Source: Chitinophaga filiformis (lineage in GTDB: Bacteria > Bacteroidota > Bacteroidia > Chitinophagales > Chitinophagaceae). Taken from it: a stretch of DNA of 64,000 nt. A model generated the notes under the pieces. That model searched no databases and was not told the DNA's origin. It saw nothing but the letters and a program-made list of their open reading frames with translations. The position numbers and the translations under genes were made by a program. Each line of letters begins with the position of its first letter. Positions within the stretch are counted from its first letter, which is position 1. The stretch is from positions 4,257,001-4,321,000 of the forward strand of contig NZ_CP095855.1 in NCBI RefSeq assembly GCF_023100805.1, written 5' to 3'. Below are positions 56,293 through 64,000 of this stretch, in pieces.

Positions 56293-57291
56293 ATGCTTTC
56301 TATGAACATTAAATATGTTGGATATACACTGTGGTTCTTCTCGATCTGTGTTTTGGTGGCAGGGTGTAAGGACGACAAATACGCCGTTCCGTCGCCTAAG
56401 AATGAGTTGCAGAACGACTGTATCAAAAGAACACTGGGACCGAATGTGGCGGGCCTGAAAATAGAGTTTGCCTATGCCATAGCGCTTCCTGCTGCAAAAG
56501 GAAAGATCGTGTCTGCACAGGTGGAAGCTTCGATTGCAGGAGATGCGGCCACTTACCTGGAGAATAAGTCCTATTACACAAATGGTAGTGGTGAAGACGT
56601 GGGTATTCCCATCGGAGATCCCTCTGTGAATGAAGGGCCGCTTACAAAAGTGGCATTTACAAAAGATACCAATGCGGTGACGCTGAGGTATTATTATGTG
56701 ATACCCAGGGCCGCGCAGGGTAAAGAAGTGAAGTTCACTTTCTCTGCCAGGAGCAGTAACGGGGAAACAGTGTCTTATACAATGGGGCCTTATACTATTT
56801 CCAAAATGGATATGGTGCTCGATCTGCCGGTGAAGAACGGAGATGCCTGTTTCATTTCCATTGCAGATATGGCGGTATATAATGCGACAGATGCCGCCGC
56901 GAATGCCGGCAAAATTGACCTTGTTTACCTGTACAGGGCTATTTCGGGTATCTCATTTAATCATGCACTGGTAGCGCCGGCTGCTGATACTGCTTATCTT
57001 CCGGGCGTGGTATTGCCCACCGGGGTGAACAGGGACACGAAGATCCGCAAGACCTGGAACCTGCGCGACTTCCATCTTGCGCGGCTGCAGTATGGCGTTT
57101 ATATTGACGACCTGGATTTCCAGCAGCTGGATATGAAAGATGCGCCTGATTATGCTATCAATCTTAAAACAGAGGCAGGCGCCTGGATTGAAACAGCGGA
57201 TGGGAAATACCGTGCTTATATTTTTATGAATAAGGCTGATGATGGCAAGAAGAGCGCCACCATCAGCATCAAACGTTACACACTTAAATAA
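56293..57291 (+). CDS. DUF4466-like surface lipoprotein
   Basis: This 332-residue protein has a lipoprotein signal ending VLVAGCKDD and an all-beta fold; the start ELQNDCIKRTLGPNVAGLK resembles the DUF4466 family found beside SusC/SusD in loci for acidic polysaccharides. It probably binds the polymer at the cell surface. An ATG three codons downstream could also serve as start. It lies 15 bp after the preceding lipoprotein gene. Confidence 0.68.
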   Translation: MLSMNIKYVGYTLWFFSICVLVAGCKDDKYAVPSPKNELQNDCIKRTLGPNVAGLKIEFAYAIALPAAKGKIVSAQVEASIAGDAATYLENKSYYTNGSGEDVGIPIGDPSVNEGPLTKVAFTKDTNAVTLRYYYVIPRAAQGKEVKFTFSARSSNGETVSYTMGPYTISKMDMVLDLPVKNGDACFISIADMAVYNATDAAANAGKIDLVYLYRAISGISFNHALVAPAADTAYLPGVVLPTGVNRDTKIRKTWNLRDFHLARLQYGVYIDDLDFQQLDMKDAPDYAINLKTEAGAWIETADGKYRAYIFMNKADDGKKSATISIKRYTLK

Positions 57292-57302
57292 CTGATGTTT
57301 TT

Positions 57303-58517
57303 ATGAGGACGCCTGCAATAGAGATTTGTATTATGTTGATCCTGGCGCTACTGATGTGTATCAGCACCTTGAAGGCGCAAGCGCCGCCGGAGACTTTCCT
57401 GATCAAAGCGCGGAAGCTGCTGGAGGCAAAACGAAGGATTGCCCGGCAGGAGCCGGCTATGCAGCAGGCGCTGGCAGAATTGCTTTCCATAGCTGACCGG
57501 TCACTGAAGAACGGGCCTTATTCCGTCGTGTATAAAGATAAGGCGCCACCCAGCGGTGACAAGCATGATTATATGAGCGTCGGGCCATATTGGTGGCCCG
57601 ACTCCACTAAAGCGAACGGCTTACCGTATATCCGGAAGGATGGACAGGTGAACCCCGAACGCTATGCCATCAAGGATGATGAATACCAGAATGCCATATC
57701 CAGGGATGTATATTTCCTGGGACTGGCCTGGTTTTACACCGGTGATGAAAAGTATGCTGCACATGCGGCGGGGCTGTTGCGTACCTGGTTCCTCGACACT
57801 GCAACCAGGATGAATCCGAACCTGAATTACGGGCAGGCCATTCCTGGTATTACAGCAGGCAGGGGAATAGGGCTGATCGACACTCATAATGTGACGATGC
57901 TGATAGACGGCGTGCAGTTGCTGAAGCGTTCAACGTCTTTGTCTGCCGCGGAATACAAAGGTATCCAGGACTGGTACCGGGAGTTCCTGCAGTGGATGCG
58001 AACCAGTCCGATAGGGGTAGACGAAGCAGATGAATTGAATAATCATGGTACCTGGTATGATGTACAGCAGGTGGTGATCGCACTGTTCACCGGTCAGCGG
58101 GAACTGGCGAGACAGTTCCTGGAGGAGCAGACCAGGAAACGGATAGACCTCCAGTTGGAGCCGGATGGGCGTCAGCCGAAAGAACTGGCCAGAACACTTT
58201 CCTGGAATTATTCCCTGTTCAACCTGCGTGCTTTTTTTGAACTGGCCTTACTGGCAGAGAATGTAAATATTGATCTCTGGCATTATGAAAGTCCGGACAA
58301 GAAAAGCCTGAAGAAAGCATATACATGGTTGCTGCCCTATGCTACCGGAAAGAAGGACTGGCAGTACCAGCAGATCAAGCCGAAGCATGATGAGGAGTTC
58401 CTGGAGCTGTCGGAAGTGGCCGCTAAAAAATATACAGACATTGATCTGGCTGCGCTCAGGGAGCTGCACAAGGACTTCCGGAATAATTTATTACTCCTTA
58501 CTGACTGGGCATATTAA
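57303..58517 (+). CDS. Alginate-lyase-fold polysaccharide lyase
   Basis: This 404-residue secreted protein has a signal peptide (about 1-24, ending STLKAQA) and an (alpha/alpha) barrel of the alginate lyase family (PF05426): DYMSVGPYWWPDS near 90-102, GLIDTHNVTMLIDG near 196-209 and ADELNNHGTWYDVQ near 240-253, with the Asn-His-Tyr set expected for beta-elimination. It would cleave a uronic-acid polymer such as alginate or glucuronan; it may belong to PL38. It starts 11 bp after the DUF4466-like gene and is followed 16 bp on by a second lyase. Confidence 0.82.
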   Translation: MRTPAIEICIMLILALLMCISTLKAQAPPETFLIKARKLLEAKRRIARQEPAMQQALAELLSIADRSLKNGPYSVVYKDKAPPSGDKHDYMSVGPYWWPDSTKANGLPYIRKDGQVNPERYAIKDDEYQNAISRDVYFLGLAWFYTGDEKYAAHAAGLLRTWFLDTATRMNPNLNYGQAIPGITAGRGIGLIDTHNVTMLIDGVQLLKRSTSLSAAEYKGIQDWYREFLQWMRTSPIGVDEADELNNHGTWYDVQQVVIALFTGQRELARQFLEEQTRKRIDLQLEPDGRQPKELARTLSWNYSLFNLRAFFELALLAENVNIDLWHYESPDKKSLKKAYTWLLPYATGKKDWQYQQIKPKHDEEFLELSEVAAKKYTDIDLAALRELHKDFRNNLLLLTDWAY

Positions 58518-58533
58518 TGAAATAAAAGGTCTC

Positions 58534-60471
58534 ATGAAAAAATATACTGTTTTAACCTGTATGCTGTTGTTGCTGGGAAGCCAGTTATCTGCACAGAACC
58601 TGCTGAGCGGCCGTTATACATCCGCACAACTGGCAGAAAAGCTGATGCCATATGCCAAATGGGAGCCTTTTCCGCGCCTGGAGAACAGGGCGGGATGGGA
58701 AAAAGCTGATCCGGCAACAGGAGCGGCTATCATTAAAAAGGCAGAAGCTTATCTGGACTACGAATGGCCGGGTATCCCCGCTGTGAAATCTTTACTGATC
58801 ATCCGTAACGGGAACCGTTCAGAGTACCAGGACATCAGCGGAAAAAAAAGAGAGGTGTTAGGTACGCTGCTGCTGGCAGAAGTATATGAGCACAAAGGCC
58901 GGTTTGTTGACCAGGTGGTGAATGGCGTATGGTCGATCTGTGAGGAATCTTTCTGGGGAGCATCGGCGCACCTGCCAAGGTCTTTCGACGGGTTGATGGA
59001 TGTATCTGCGCCTTTTGTAGAGCTGTTCTCGGCGGAGACAGCCACTCTGCTGGCCTGGGTGGATTACTTCCTGGGGGCGGAACTGGACAGGGTATCTCCG
59101 CAGGTAAGAAAACGGATCTATTATGAAACGAACAAACGGATCTTTGAGCCGCTGATGACCAAACCTCATGGATGGATGAGTTCCAGCGGTAGTGGCCGGA
59201 GGCCGAACAACTGGAATCCCTGGATCTGTTCCAACTGGCTGAATTCCGTGTTGCTGCTGGAGAAAGATGAGAGCAAACGGGTGGCCGCAGTATCGAAGCT
59301 GCTGGGCGTACTGGATGCATTTCTGAATCCCTATCCTGCTGATGGCGGCTGTGATGAAGGCCCGGGGTACTGGGGCGCAGCAGCGGCATCATTGTATGAT
59401 AATATCTCTTTACTGAACCTCGCTACTAACAACGCTTTCGCATATGTGTATGCTGACCCGAAAGTAGCCGAGATGGGCAGGTTCATTTACAAGGCACAGA
59501 TCAGTGAAAAGTATTTTATCAATTTTGCAGATGCTGATCCACAACCTGGTATGGCAGCCAGTATGATCTACCGGTTTGGGAAGGATATAAAGGATACAGC
59601 CATGATGCGTTTCGGAGCCTATTACCTGAAAAACGAAAACCCCGCATCGATGAGGGGGTATCATTATTTCAGGCATCTGTTCGTGCTATTCATGCAGGAT
59701 GAACTGCAACATGCCGATAAAGGGCTGGTATTGCCCGGTGATGTCTGGTGGCCGGACCTGCAGGTCATGATAGCCCGTGACAGGAATGGCAGTACGGATG
59801 GCTTTTTTGTGGCAGCACAGGGCGGACACAATGACGAGAGCCATAACCATAACGATGTGGGCAACTATGTAGTATACCATGACGGATTACCGGTGCTGAT
59901 CGATGTAGGAAGAGGGACGTATACAGCCAAGACTTTCAGCGGCAGGCGATATGATATCTGGTACAATAGTTCCGATTACCATAATGTACCTGCTGTGAAC
60001 GGCTATGCACAGTTGCCTGGCAGCAGGTTTAAGGCAGAAAAGGTGGCGTATAAAAGGACTGCATCTGCGAGCACAATGGCCATGGATATCAGTGCCGCCT
60101 ACCCGGAGCAGGCAGGTATAAAGCGATGGCAACGGAGTATCCGGCTTAATAAGGGAAAGAACGTGCAGATAGAAGACGTGATGCAGCTGGAGGAAGATGG
60201 ACAGGTGACGGAACATTTTATGACCTGTTACCCGGCAGAAGTAATTAAACCGGGCGTATTGGTGATACACCGGAAAGAAGGTAGCGGATCCAAAGATTTT
60301 TATTTGCGTTACCCGGCGACAGACCTTGTAGCGAGCGTAGAGAAAGTGCCTTTACAAACGGAGGAAGACGGAGGAGTAAGGCAGAAGTGGGGCGACAATA
60401 TTTACAGGATCAACCTGCAGGGGAAGGTGAAGGCGCAGGGTAAACTGAAGTTTCTCGTGGAAGCAATGTAG
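58534..60471 (+). CDS. Heparinase II/III family polysaccharide lyase
   Basis: This 645-residue secreted protein has a signal peptide (to about residue 21, SQLSAQ), a helical N-terminal domain and a C-terminal beta-sandwich of the heparinase II/III type with SHNHNDVGNYVVYHDGLPVL and DIWYNSSDYHNVPAVNG. The His, Asn and Tyr of these motifs form the usual active site. It would cut a uronate-containing polysaccharide, acting exo or on oligosaccharides from the preceding lyase. The ATG at 58534 is chosen; a longer frame from 58339 overlaps the lyase gene and lacks a signal. Confidence 0.85.
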   Translation: MKKYTVLTCMLLLLGSQLSAQNLLSGRYTSAQLAEKLMPYAKWEPFPRLENRAGWEKADPATGAAIIKKAEAYLDYEWPGIPAVKSLLIIRNGNRSEYQDISGKKREVLGTLLLAEVYEHKGRFVDQVVNGVWSICEESFWGASAHLPRSFDGLMDVSAPFVELFSAETATLLAWVDYFLGAELDRVSPQVRKRIYYETNKRIFEPLMTKPHGWMSSSGSGRRPNNWNPWICSNWLNSVLLLEKDESKRVAAVSKLLGVLDAFLNPYPADGGCDEGPGYWGAAAASLYDNISLLNLATNNAFAYVYADPKVAEMGRFIYKAQISEKYFINFADADPQPGMAASMIYRFGKDIKDTAMMRFGAYYLKNENPASMRGYHYFRHLFVLFMQDELQHADKGLVLPGDVWWPDLQVMIARDRNGSTDGFFVAAQGGHNDESHNHNDVGNYVVYHDGLPVLIDVGRGTYTAKTFSGRRYDIWYNSSDYHNVPAVNGYAQLPGSRFKAEKVAYKRTASASTMAMDISAAYPEQAGIKRWQRSIRLNKGKNVQIEDVMQLEEDGQVTEHFMTCYPAEVIKPGVLVIHRKEGSGSKDFYLRYPATDLVASVEKVPLQTEEDGGVRQKWGDNIYRINLQGKVKAQGKLKFLVEAM

Positions 60472-60490
60472 AATTTTAATTAAAAAAGAA

Positions 60491-60512
60491 CCGGCAGGTT
60501 TTCACCTGCCGG
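60491..60512. terminator. Terminator between the uronate operon and the TlpA-like gene
   Basis: A 9-bp stem, CCGGCAGGT with its complement, closes a TTTC loop. It is 19 bp past the heparinase-like stop. On the minus strand it is followed by TTCTTTTTTAATT, so it can end the convergent TlpA-like gene too. Confidence 0.75.
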
Positions 60513-60560
60513 GTTTGCATTAATTCACTATGACTACCTGTTATGATTACACTCTTTTAC

Positions 60561-61694
60561 TTATTTACCAACTATACCAGCTAATTTATCTGACAGTTGA
60601 CTCCCCTTCAGATTTCTGGCAATAATATTTCCGGAACCGTCTATCAGCACGTTCTGCGGAACAGCAGTAACGTTATAAAGTTCGGCGATCTCGTTTCTCA
60701 GGAATTTCAGATCAGATACATTGTACCCTGGCATTCTGTCTTCATTCATGGCCTGGATCCACGGCTCTTTGCGTTCTTCCAGTGCAATGTTGATCACAGT
60801 CACATCTTTCGCGGTGTATGTTTTCAGGATCTGTTTCAGCTGCTGGTTCTCCAGTCTGGAAGCTGCCGACCAGCTGGCCCAGAAGTTCAGTAATACTACC
60901 TTTCCTTTGAAGGAAGACAGGGTTACCCGGTTACCATTAGCGTCTTTTTGTGAGAACTCAGGAGCAGCAGCGCCAACGGCGGTCTGTTTCGCGGTTTCGA
61001 TCTTTTTCAGGTATGCCTTACCTTTTGCAGATGTTTTTGTACGATCGGCCAGTGATTTAAACAAAGGCTCAACATCGCGGTAGTCGATAAAGGCGCCCGC
61101 ATATTCTTCCAGGATATCCAGGCTGATGTACATCTCGGGATGCAGCTGGATAAACTCCTTCATTTTTTGTTTGCGATAGTCCATTGCCGCACGGAAATGC
61201 TCCATATATGAGCCTTTGGCTGCAAGTGCTTTTTCCGATACATCATTCTGCAATGTGTTGGATGACTCGGTGGTCAGCAGTGTCAGTTTTTCTTCTGCAT
61301 CTGCCATGAACTTCTGGTAGGTTTTATAATCATCCTGTGAAGCGGAGCCGTTAGCATCAAAGTTGGCGATGCTTTCGTCGGATGTTAACCATACGATTGA
61401 ACCTGGTTCTACGTAGAGATGAGCAATGTCCTTGGCATTAAAGAAAGTCTGTGGCTCTCCGTCCCGGCTTACAGTCAGCAGGATGTTAGTAGGATAGGAG
61501 ACAGGCCTGTCGAACGAAAAATTACCGTTGTCAACATCTGCAGAATCGTAAATGCTTTTGCCGTCGAAAGTGTAACCGATGTACACTTTGGCAGGCGCCT
61601 GTAATCGTCCGAGCTTTCCTTTGATCTGAAAGGATTGTGCCATTGCAGGCATAGTTATGCAGCAGGCTGCAAGAACCATTAAGCTTCTGTTCAT
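60561..61694 (-). CDS. TlpA-like thioredoxin-fold protein lacking the CxxC cysteines
   Basis: This 377-residue exported protein has a signal peptide (about 1-19), an N-terminal DUF4369-like beta domain (22-115), a helical linker and a C-terminal TlpA/AhpC-type thioredoxin fold (about 240-377). The active-site line reads NFWASWSAASR, where WCxPC is expected, so both cysteines are serines (Ser276 and Ser279); the cis-proline (Pro346, AVPQ) is kept. It therefore cannot do thiol-disulfide exchange in the usual way, and may act as a chaperone or binding protein. The intact fold argues against a decaying gene. Confidence 0.85.
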   Translation of the reverse strand: MNRSLMVLAACCITMPAMAQSFQIKGKLGRLQAPAKVYIGYTFDGKSIYDSADVDNGNFSFDRPVSYPTNILLTVSRDGEPQTFFNAKDIAHLYVEPGSIVWLTSDESIANFDANGSASQDDYKTYQKFMADAEEKLTLLTTESSNTLQNDVSEKALAAKGSYMEHFRAAMDYRKQKMKEFIQLHPEMYISLDILEEYAGAFIDYRDVEPLFKSLADRTKTSAKGKAYLKKIETAKQTAVGAAAPEFSQKDANGNRVTLSSFKGKVVLLNFWASWSAASRLENQQLKQILKTYTAKDVTVINIALEERKEPWIQAMNEDRMPGYNVSDLKFLRNEIAELYNVTAVPQNVLIDGSGNIIARNLKGSQLSDKLAGIVGK

Positions 61695-62177
61695 CTATTT
61701 TACCTTTTACCTTTATTATTATGGTTACACGAATTATTAACCCAGATTCAAAATTTAAACGCGCATTGAACTGAATGAACCCTTTGCATATAAGACAACA
61801 TTTAATACCCGATATGCGTACAAGGGTTAAAAAAAATTTTAAAGTATATAGGTGAGAAAAATGGAGATGTAGATATTATGAGTAAGCCAAATGTGGTGGG
61901 CTGTAACACATAATTGATTTATTTTATGAGAGTTATGTGCCAGTAGGTAGCCCCGACTGAACGAAAATACGCCGGGAAAATTTTTTTTAGCCAATTGTCC
62001 ATTATACGTATTAAGTGGTTGATAACCAGTTGATAAAAATTTTACAAAAAATTTTTCTGCCTTCTCAGGAAATTATTTTTCCCGCATAAGGAATAAAAAT
62101 TGTTTTTAAATATAAAAAAATGTTAAATTGTAATAGAACCTTGAACCTTTATTATTATTTAAACGAAAACTATCCCT
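61695..62177. other. AT-rich intergenic stretch
   Basis: These 483 bp between two divergent genes are strongly AT-rich, with long A and T runs, and must hold both promoters. A short piece, CCAGTAGGTAGCCCC near 61940, resembles the tail of the GC-rich repeat at 15.5 kb. I see no gene. Confidence 0.45.
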
Positions 62178-62543
62178 ATGACGAAGCGCGCATTGAACCT
62201 GTTTCTGATTGTTATGATGGCACTGTGTTCCTTTACTTCAGTAGCCAATGCAAATGATAACAAACCTCCTTTTACTGAAATCGGATACCAGACTGACGGT
62301 AACTATTACTATACTTTTTATGTAGACTTGTCTAAAGACGCGCCTAACGCTATCGCTTATATACAGGTGCAGAAAAATGCTACGGGTGAAATACTGAAGC
62401 TGGATAATTTTAGTGGTAAGGTAGTCCTGTTGAATCCAGTAAAATTCAGCATCAAAGACAAAGCTACTGTGTCATTCTTTGACGGGAACCAACTGATTTC
62501 CAAAGACCTTAAAGGTGCGATCGACGGTAGTGTAAAACCCTGA
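62178..62543 (+). CDS. Small exported protein of unknown function
   Basis: This 121-residue protein has a clear signal peptide (about 1-26, ending SVANAND) and a short beta-rich mature part. I do not recognise a family. It stands alone in AT-rich sequence and is followed by a very strong terminator, which suggests a highly expressed single-gene transcript. Confidence 0.7.
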   Translation: MTKRALNLFLIVMMALCSFTSVANANDNKPPFTEIGYQTDGNYYYTFYVDLSKDAPNAIAYIQVQKNATGEILKLDNFSGKVVLLNPVKFSIKDKATVSFFDGNQLISKDLKGAIDGSVKP

Positions 62544-62562
62544 TCAATGCTATATATAGATA

Positions 62563-62607
62563 AAAATCCTGTAACCGGATTACTATGTAATCCGGTTACA
62601 GGATTTT
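62563..62607 (+). terminator. Strong 20-bp stem terminator
   Basis: Perfect 20-bp arms (62563-62582 and 62588-62607) close a 5-nt loop and end in a T-run (TTTTATTG). It lies 19 bp after the stop of the small exported protein gene. Confidence 0.85.
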
Positions 62608-62947
62608 ATTGTTTAATGCTGAACTATTGCAGGTGAAATGAAGCCATCAGAAAATATAGTATAAATAGCCCAAACAAAAAAAACGAAATGCTTTGAGTTT
62701 TTCGTAATCTGCCGAACTTATTCGACGTTATAAAGACCGCTTATGAGAGTCGCCTGCCGATGTACGGAAACCCCGCAACTGAAGGAACATTCCGGCAGGG
62801 AACCACAATGCACTGTTAACTGTTAAATAAGCAGACATGACCAATAGCACGTTTAACACCAAAATCTAAAGATCGCGGATCATAAGATCAGTAAAGGAAA
62901 CTGTAGCAATTTTTATCAATCATCATCATATCTAAATCGAACAAGCT
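62608..62947. other. Leader region before the edge SusC gene
   Basis: This 340-bp non-coding stretch holds the promoter and leader of the receptor gene at 62948. I see no repeat or clear operator. Confidence 0.4.
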
Positions 62948-64000
62948 ATGCTTCTACCCAAATCCAGCTTGCTTGTGTTGCTATTTCTATGTAGCGCACT
63001 GGCACTATTTGCGCAGCAAAACATTTCAGGTAAAATCAAGGACGCCGTGAATGGCAAGCCTATTCCCGGTGTGACTATCAGAATACAGGGCACCAACAAG
63101 GGAACGATCTCGGATGGAAACGGCGTCTATAATCTCTCCGTTCCATCCAACGCGACGCTGCTTGTTTCCTTTACAGGATACAAAACACAAACGATTAAGG
63201 TATCGGGCAGTTCTTCTCTGGACATTACGATGGAAGAAGACTTTGCCAAATTGGATGAAATTGTGGTAACCGGTCTGGCCACTACTGTAAAAAGGAGCAA
63301 CCTGGCCAATACCGTGGTGACCATCAATGCCAATCAGCTGTCGGGTACAGCGCCTGCGCAGACCTTCGATGCAGCGTTGAGCGGCAAGGTGCCCGGCGCC
63401 CTGATCACGGCCAACTCCGGTGCCCCCGGTGGCGGTATTTCTGTAAAGATGAGGGGTATCACCTCCGTATTTGGGAACTCACAGCCACTATATATAGTGG
63501 ATGGTATCTTCTTTAATAATAGCAGTATCCCTGCGGGACTGAACGATGTAACCGGTGCAGCTACTGCGGGTAACCCTAACAACCAGGATAACCCTTCCAG
63601 CCGTATCGCTGATCTCAACCCACAGGATATTGAGAACATAGAGATCCTTAAAGGAGCCTCTGCTGCTGCCTTGTACGGCGCGAAAGCAGCAGCCGGTGTG
63701 GTGATCATCACTACAAAAAAAGGAAGGGCCGGTAAAACAAAGATCAGTGTGAATCACGAAACTGGTTTCGCCAAAGTAAGGCACCTGATGGGTGTGCGTG
63801 CTTTTACCGCTGAAACAGCTGCTGATCTGGCCGGACCGTCTTCCAGCGCTGATCCTACCGTAATAGCGAGGCGTGCGCAATATGCAGCGCAATATAATGC
63901 AGCTAAGAGCGCAGGCAAGATCTACGACTATGAAAAGGAAATGTATGGCGAAACAGGCCTGATATTGAACACTGGTCTGTCGCTGAGTGGCGGTGGTGAG
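62948..64000 (+). CDS. SusC/RagA TonB-linked receptor, 3' end cut by window edge
   Basis: The frame is open from the ATG at 62948 to the right edge (351 codons). It has a signal peptide (about 1-22, ALALFAQ), a carboxypeptidase-regulatory-like domain (GKIKDAVNGKPIPGVTIRIQG), DEIVVTGLATTVKRSNL as the TonB-box region and a plug domain with LYIVDGIFFNN and LYGAKAAAGVVIITTKKG. It lacks an STN domain. A SusD partner is expected to the right of the window. Confidence 0.92.
   Translation, partial: MLLPKSSLLVLLFLCSALALFAQQNISGKIKDAVNGKPIPGVTIRIQGTNKGTISDGNGVYNLSVPSNATLLVSFTGYKTQTIKVSGSSSLDITMEEDFAKLDEIVVTGLATTVKRSNLANTVVTINANQLSGTAPAQTFDAALSGKVPGALITANSGAPGGGISVKMRGITSVFGNSQPLYIVDGIFFNNSSIPAGLNDVTGAATAGNPNNQDNPSSRIADLNPQDIENIEILKGASAAALYGAKAAAGVVIITTKKGRAGKTKISVNHETGFAKVRHLMGVRAFTAETAADLAGPSSSADPTVIARRAQYAAQYNAAKSAGKIYDYEKEMYGETGLILNTGLSLSGGGE

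Noticed and set aside
61940..61955. Possible stray copy of the GC-rich repeat (CCAGTAGGTAGCCCC)
   Set aside because: Only the short tail matches and the palindromic core is absent, so it may be chance.

Overview
This window reads as a piece of chromosome from a Bacteroidota bacterium, most likely a Chitinophaga or close Chitinophagaceae relative. The evidence is five SusC and three SusD type genes (one SusC cut by the right edge counted with the others: fucose PUL, FecI/FecR PUL, uronate PUL and the edge copy, so four SusC loci in total), a FecI/FecR pair, many lipoproteins, Bacteroidota-type promoter elements (TAnnTTTG at -7) and families largely confined to that phylum (DUF4959, DUF4998, DUF5000, DUF4466, DUF6520). 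These assignments come from reading motifs by eye; no search was run.

Layout. 1-3.1 kb (minus): start of a lipopeptide or polyketide operon, with a SyrD-like cyclic-peptide ABC exporter followed by a fatty-acyl-AMP ligase cut by the left edge. 3.3-4.3 kb (plus): class I fructose-bisphosphate aldolase, followed by an imperfect 38-bp inverted repeat. 5.1-13.8 kb: a small DUF4242 protein, then a plus-strand set of a glycosidase-like lipoprotein, a 1258-residue fusion of a membrane family 2 glycosyltransferase with a GH26-like domain and a second degenerate glycosidase-like domain, and an AsmA-like protein. This set looks like an exopolysaccharide synthesis and trimming system. 14.0-15.1 kb: a membrane protein abutting an ATP-grasp protein. 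15.1-15.5 kb: a GC-rich tandem repeat. 15.6-17.1 kb: a TetR regulator and an SDR that share a clear 28-bp operator. 17.2-19.8 kb (minus): an NAD-dependent epimerase and two AraC regulators.

20.2-35.4 kb is an L-fucose polysaccharide utilisation locus: SusC, SusD, a DUF4959/DUF5126/DUF5000 lipoprotein, a DUF4998 lipoprotein, a GH95 fucosidase, L-fuconate dehydratase, a sodium/solute symporter and an SDR, all on the minus strand, with a divergent AraC regulator. The outer-membrane pair would bind and import fucosylated glycans or glycan fragments, GH95 would release fucose, the symporter would carry it in, and the dehydrogenase and dehydratase would feed the non-phosphorylating oxidative route.

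35.4-38.5 kb holds small genes (S24/S26 peptidase, MauE-like membrane protein, DUF6520 exported peptide), a perfect 39-bp inverted repeat and an 840-bp degenerate minisatellite. 38.5-45.4 kb is a SusC (with STN domain)/SusD pair with a divergent sigma factor/FecR pair. 45.6-46.2 kb is a second array of the GC-rich repeat found at 15 kb. 46.3-50.0 kb holds an alpha/beta hydrolase, an SDR and a type B carboxylesterase.

50.5-60.5 kb (plus) is a uronic-acid polysaccharide locus: SusC, SusD, two surface lipoproteins, an alginate-lyase-fold enzyme and a heparinase II/III-like lyase, preceded by a promoter with two LacI-type palindromes and a repeated leader. 60.6-64 kb holds a TlpA-like protein that has lost both active-site cysteines, a small exported protein with a strong terminator, and the 5' part of another SusC-like receptor. 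No tRNA, rRNA, CRISPR array or intact transposase was recognised.
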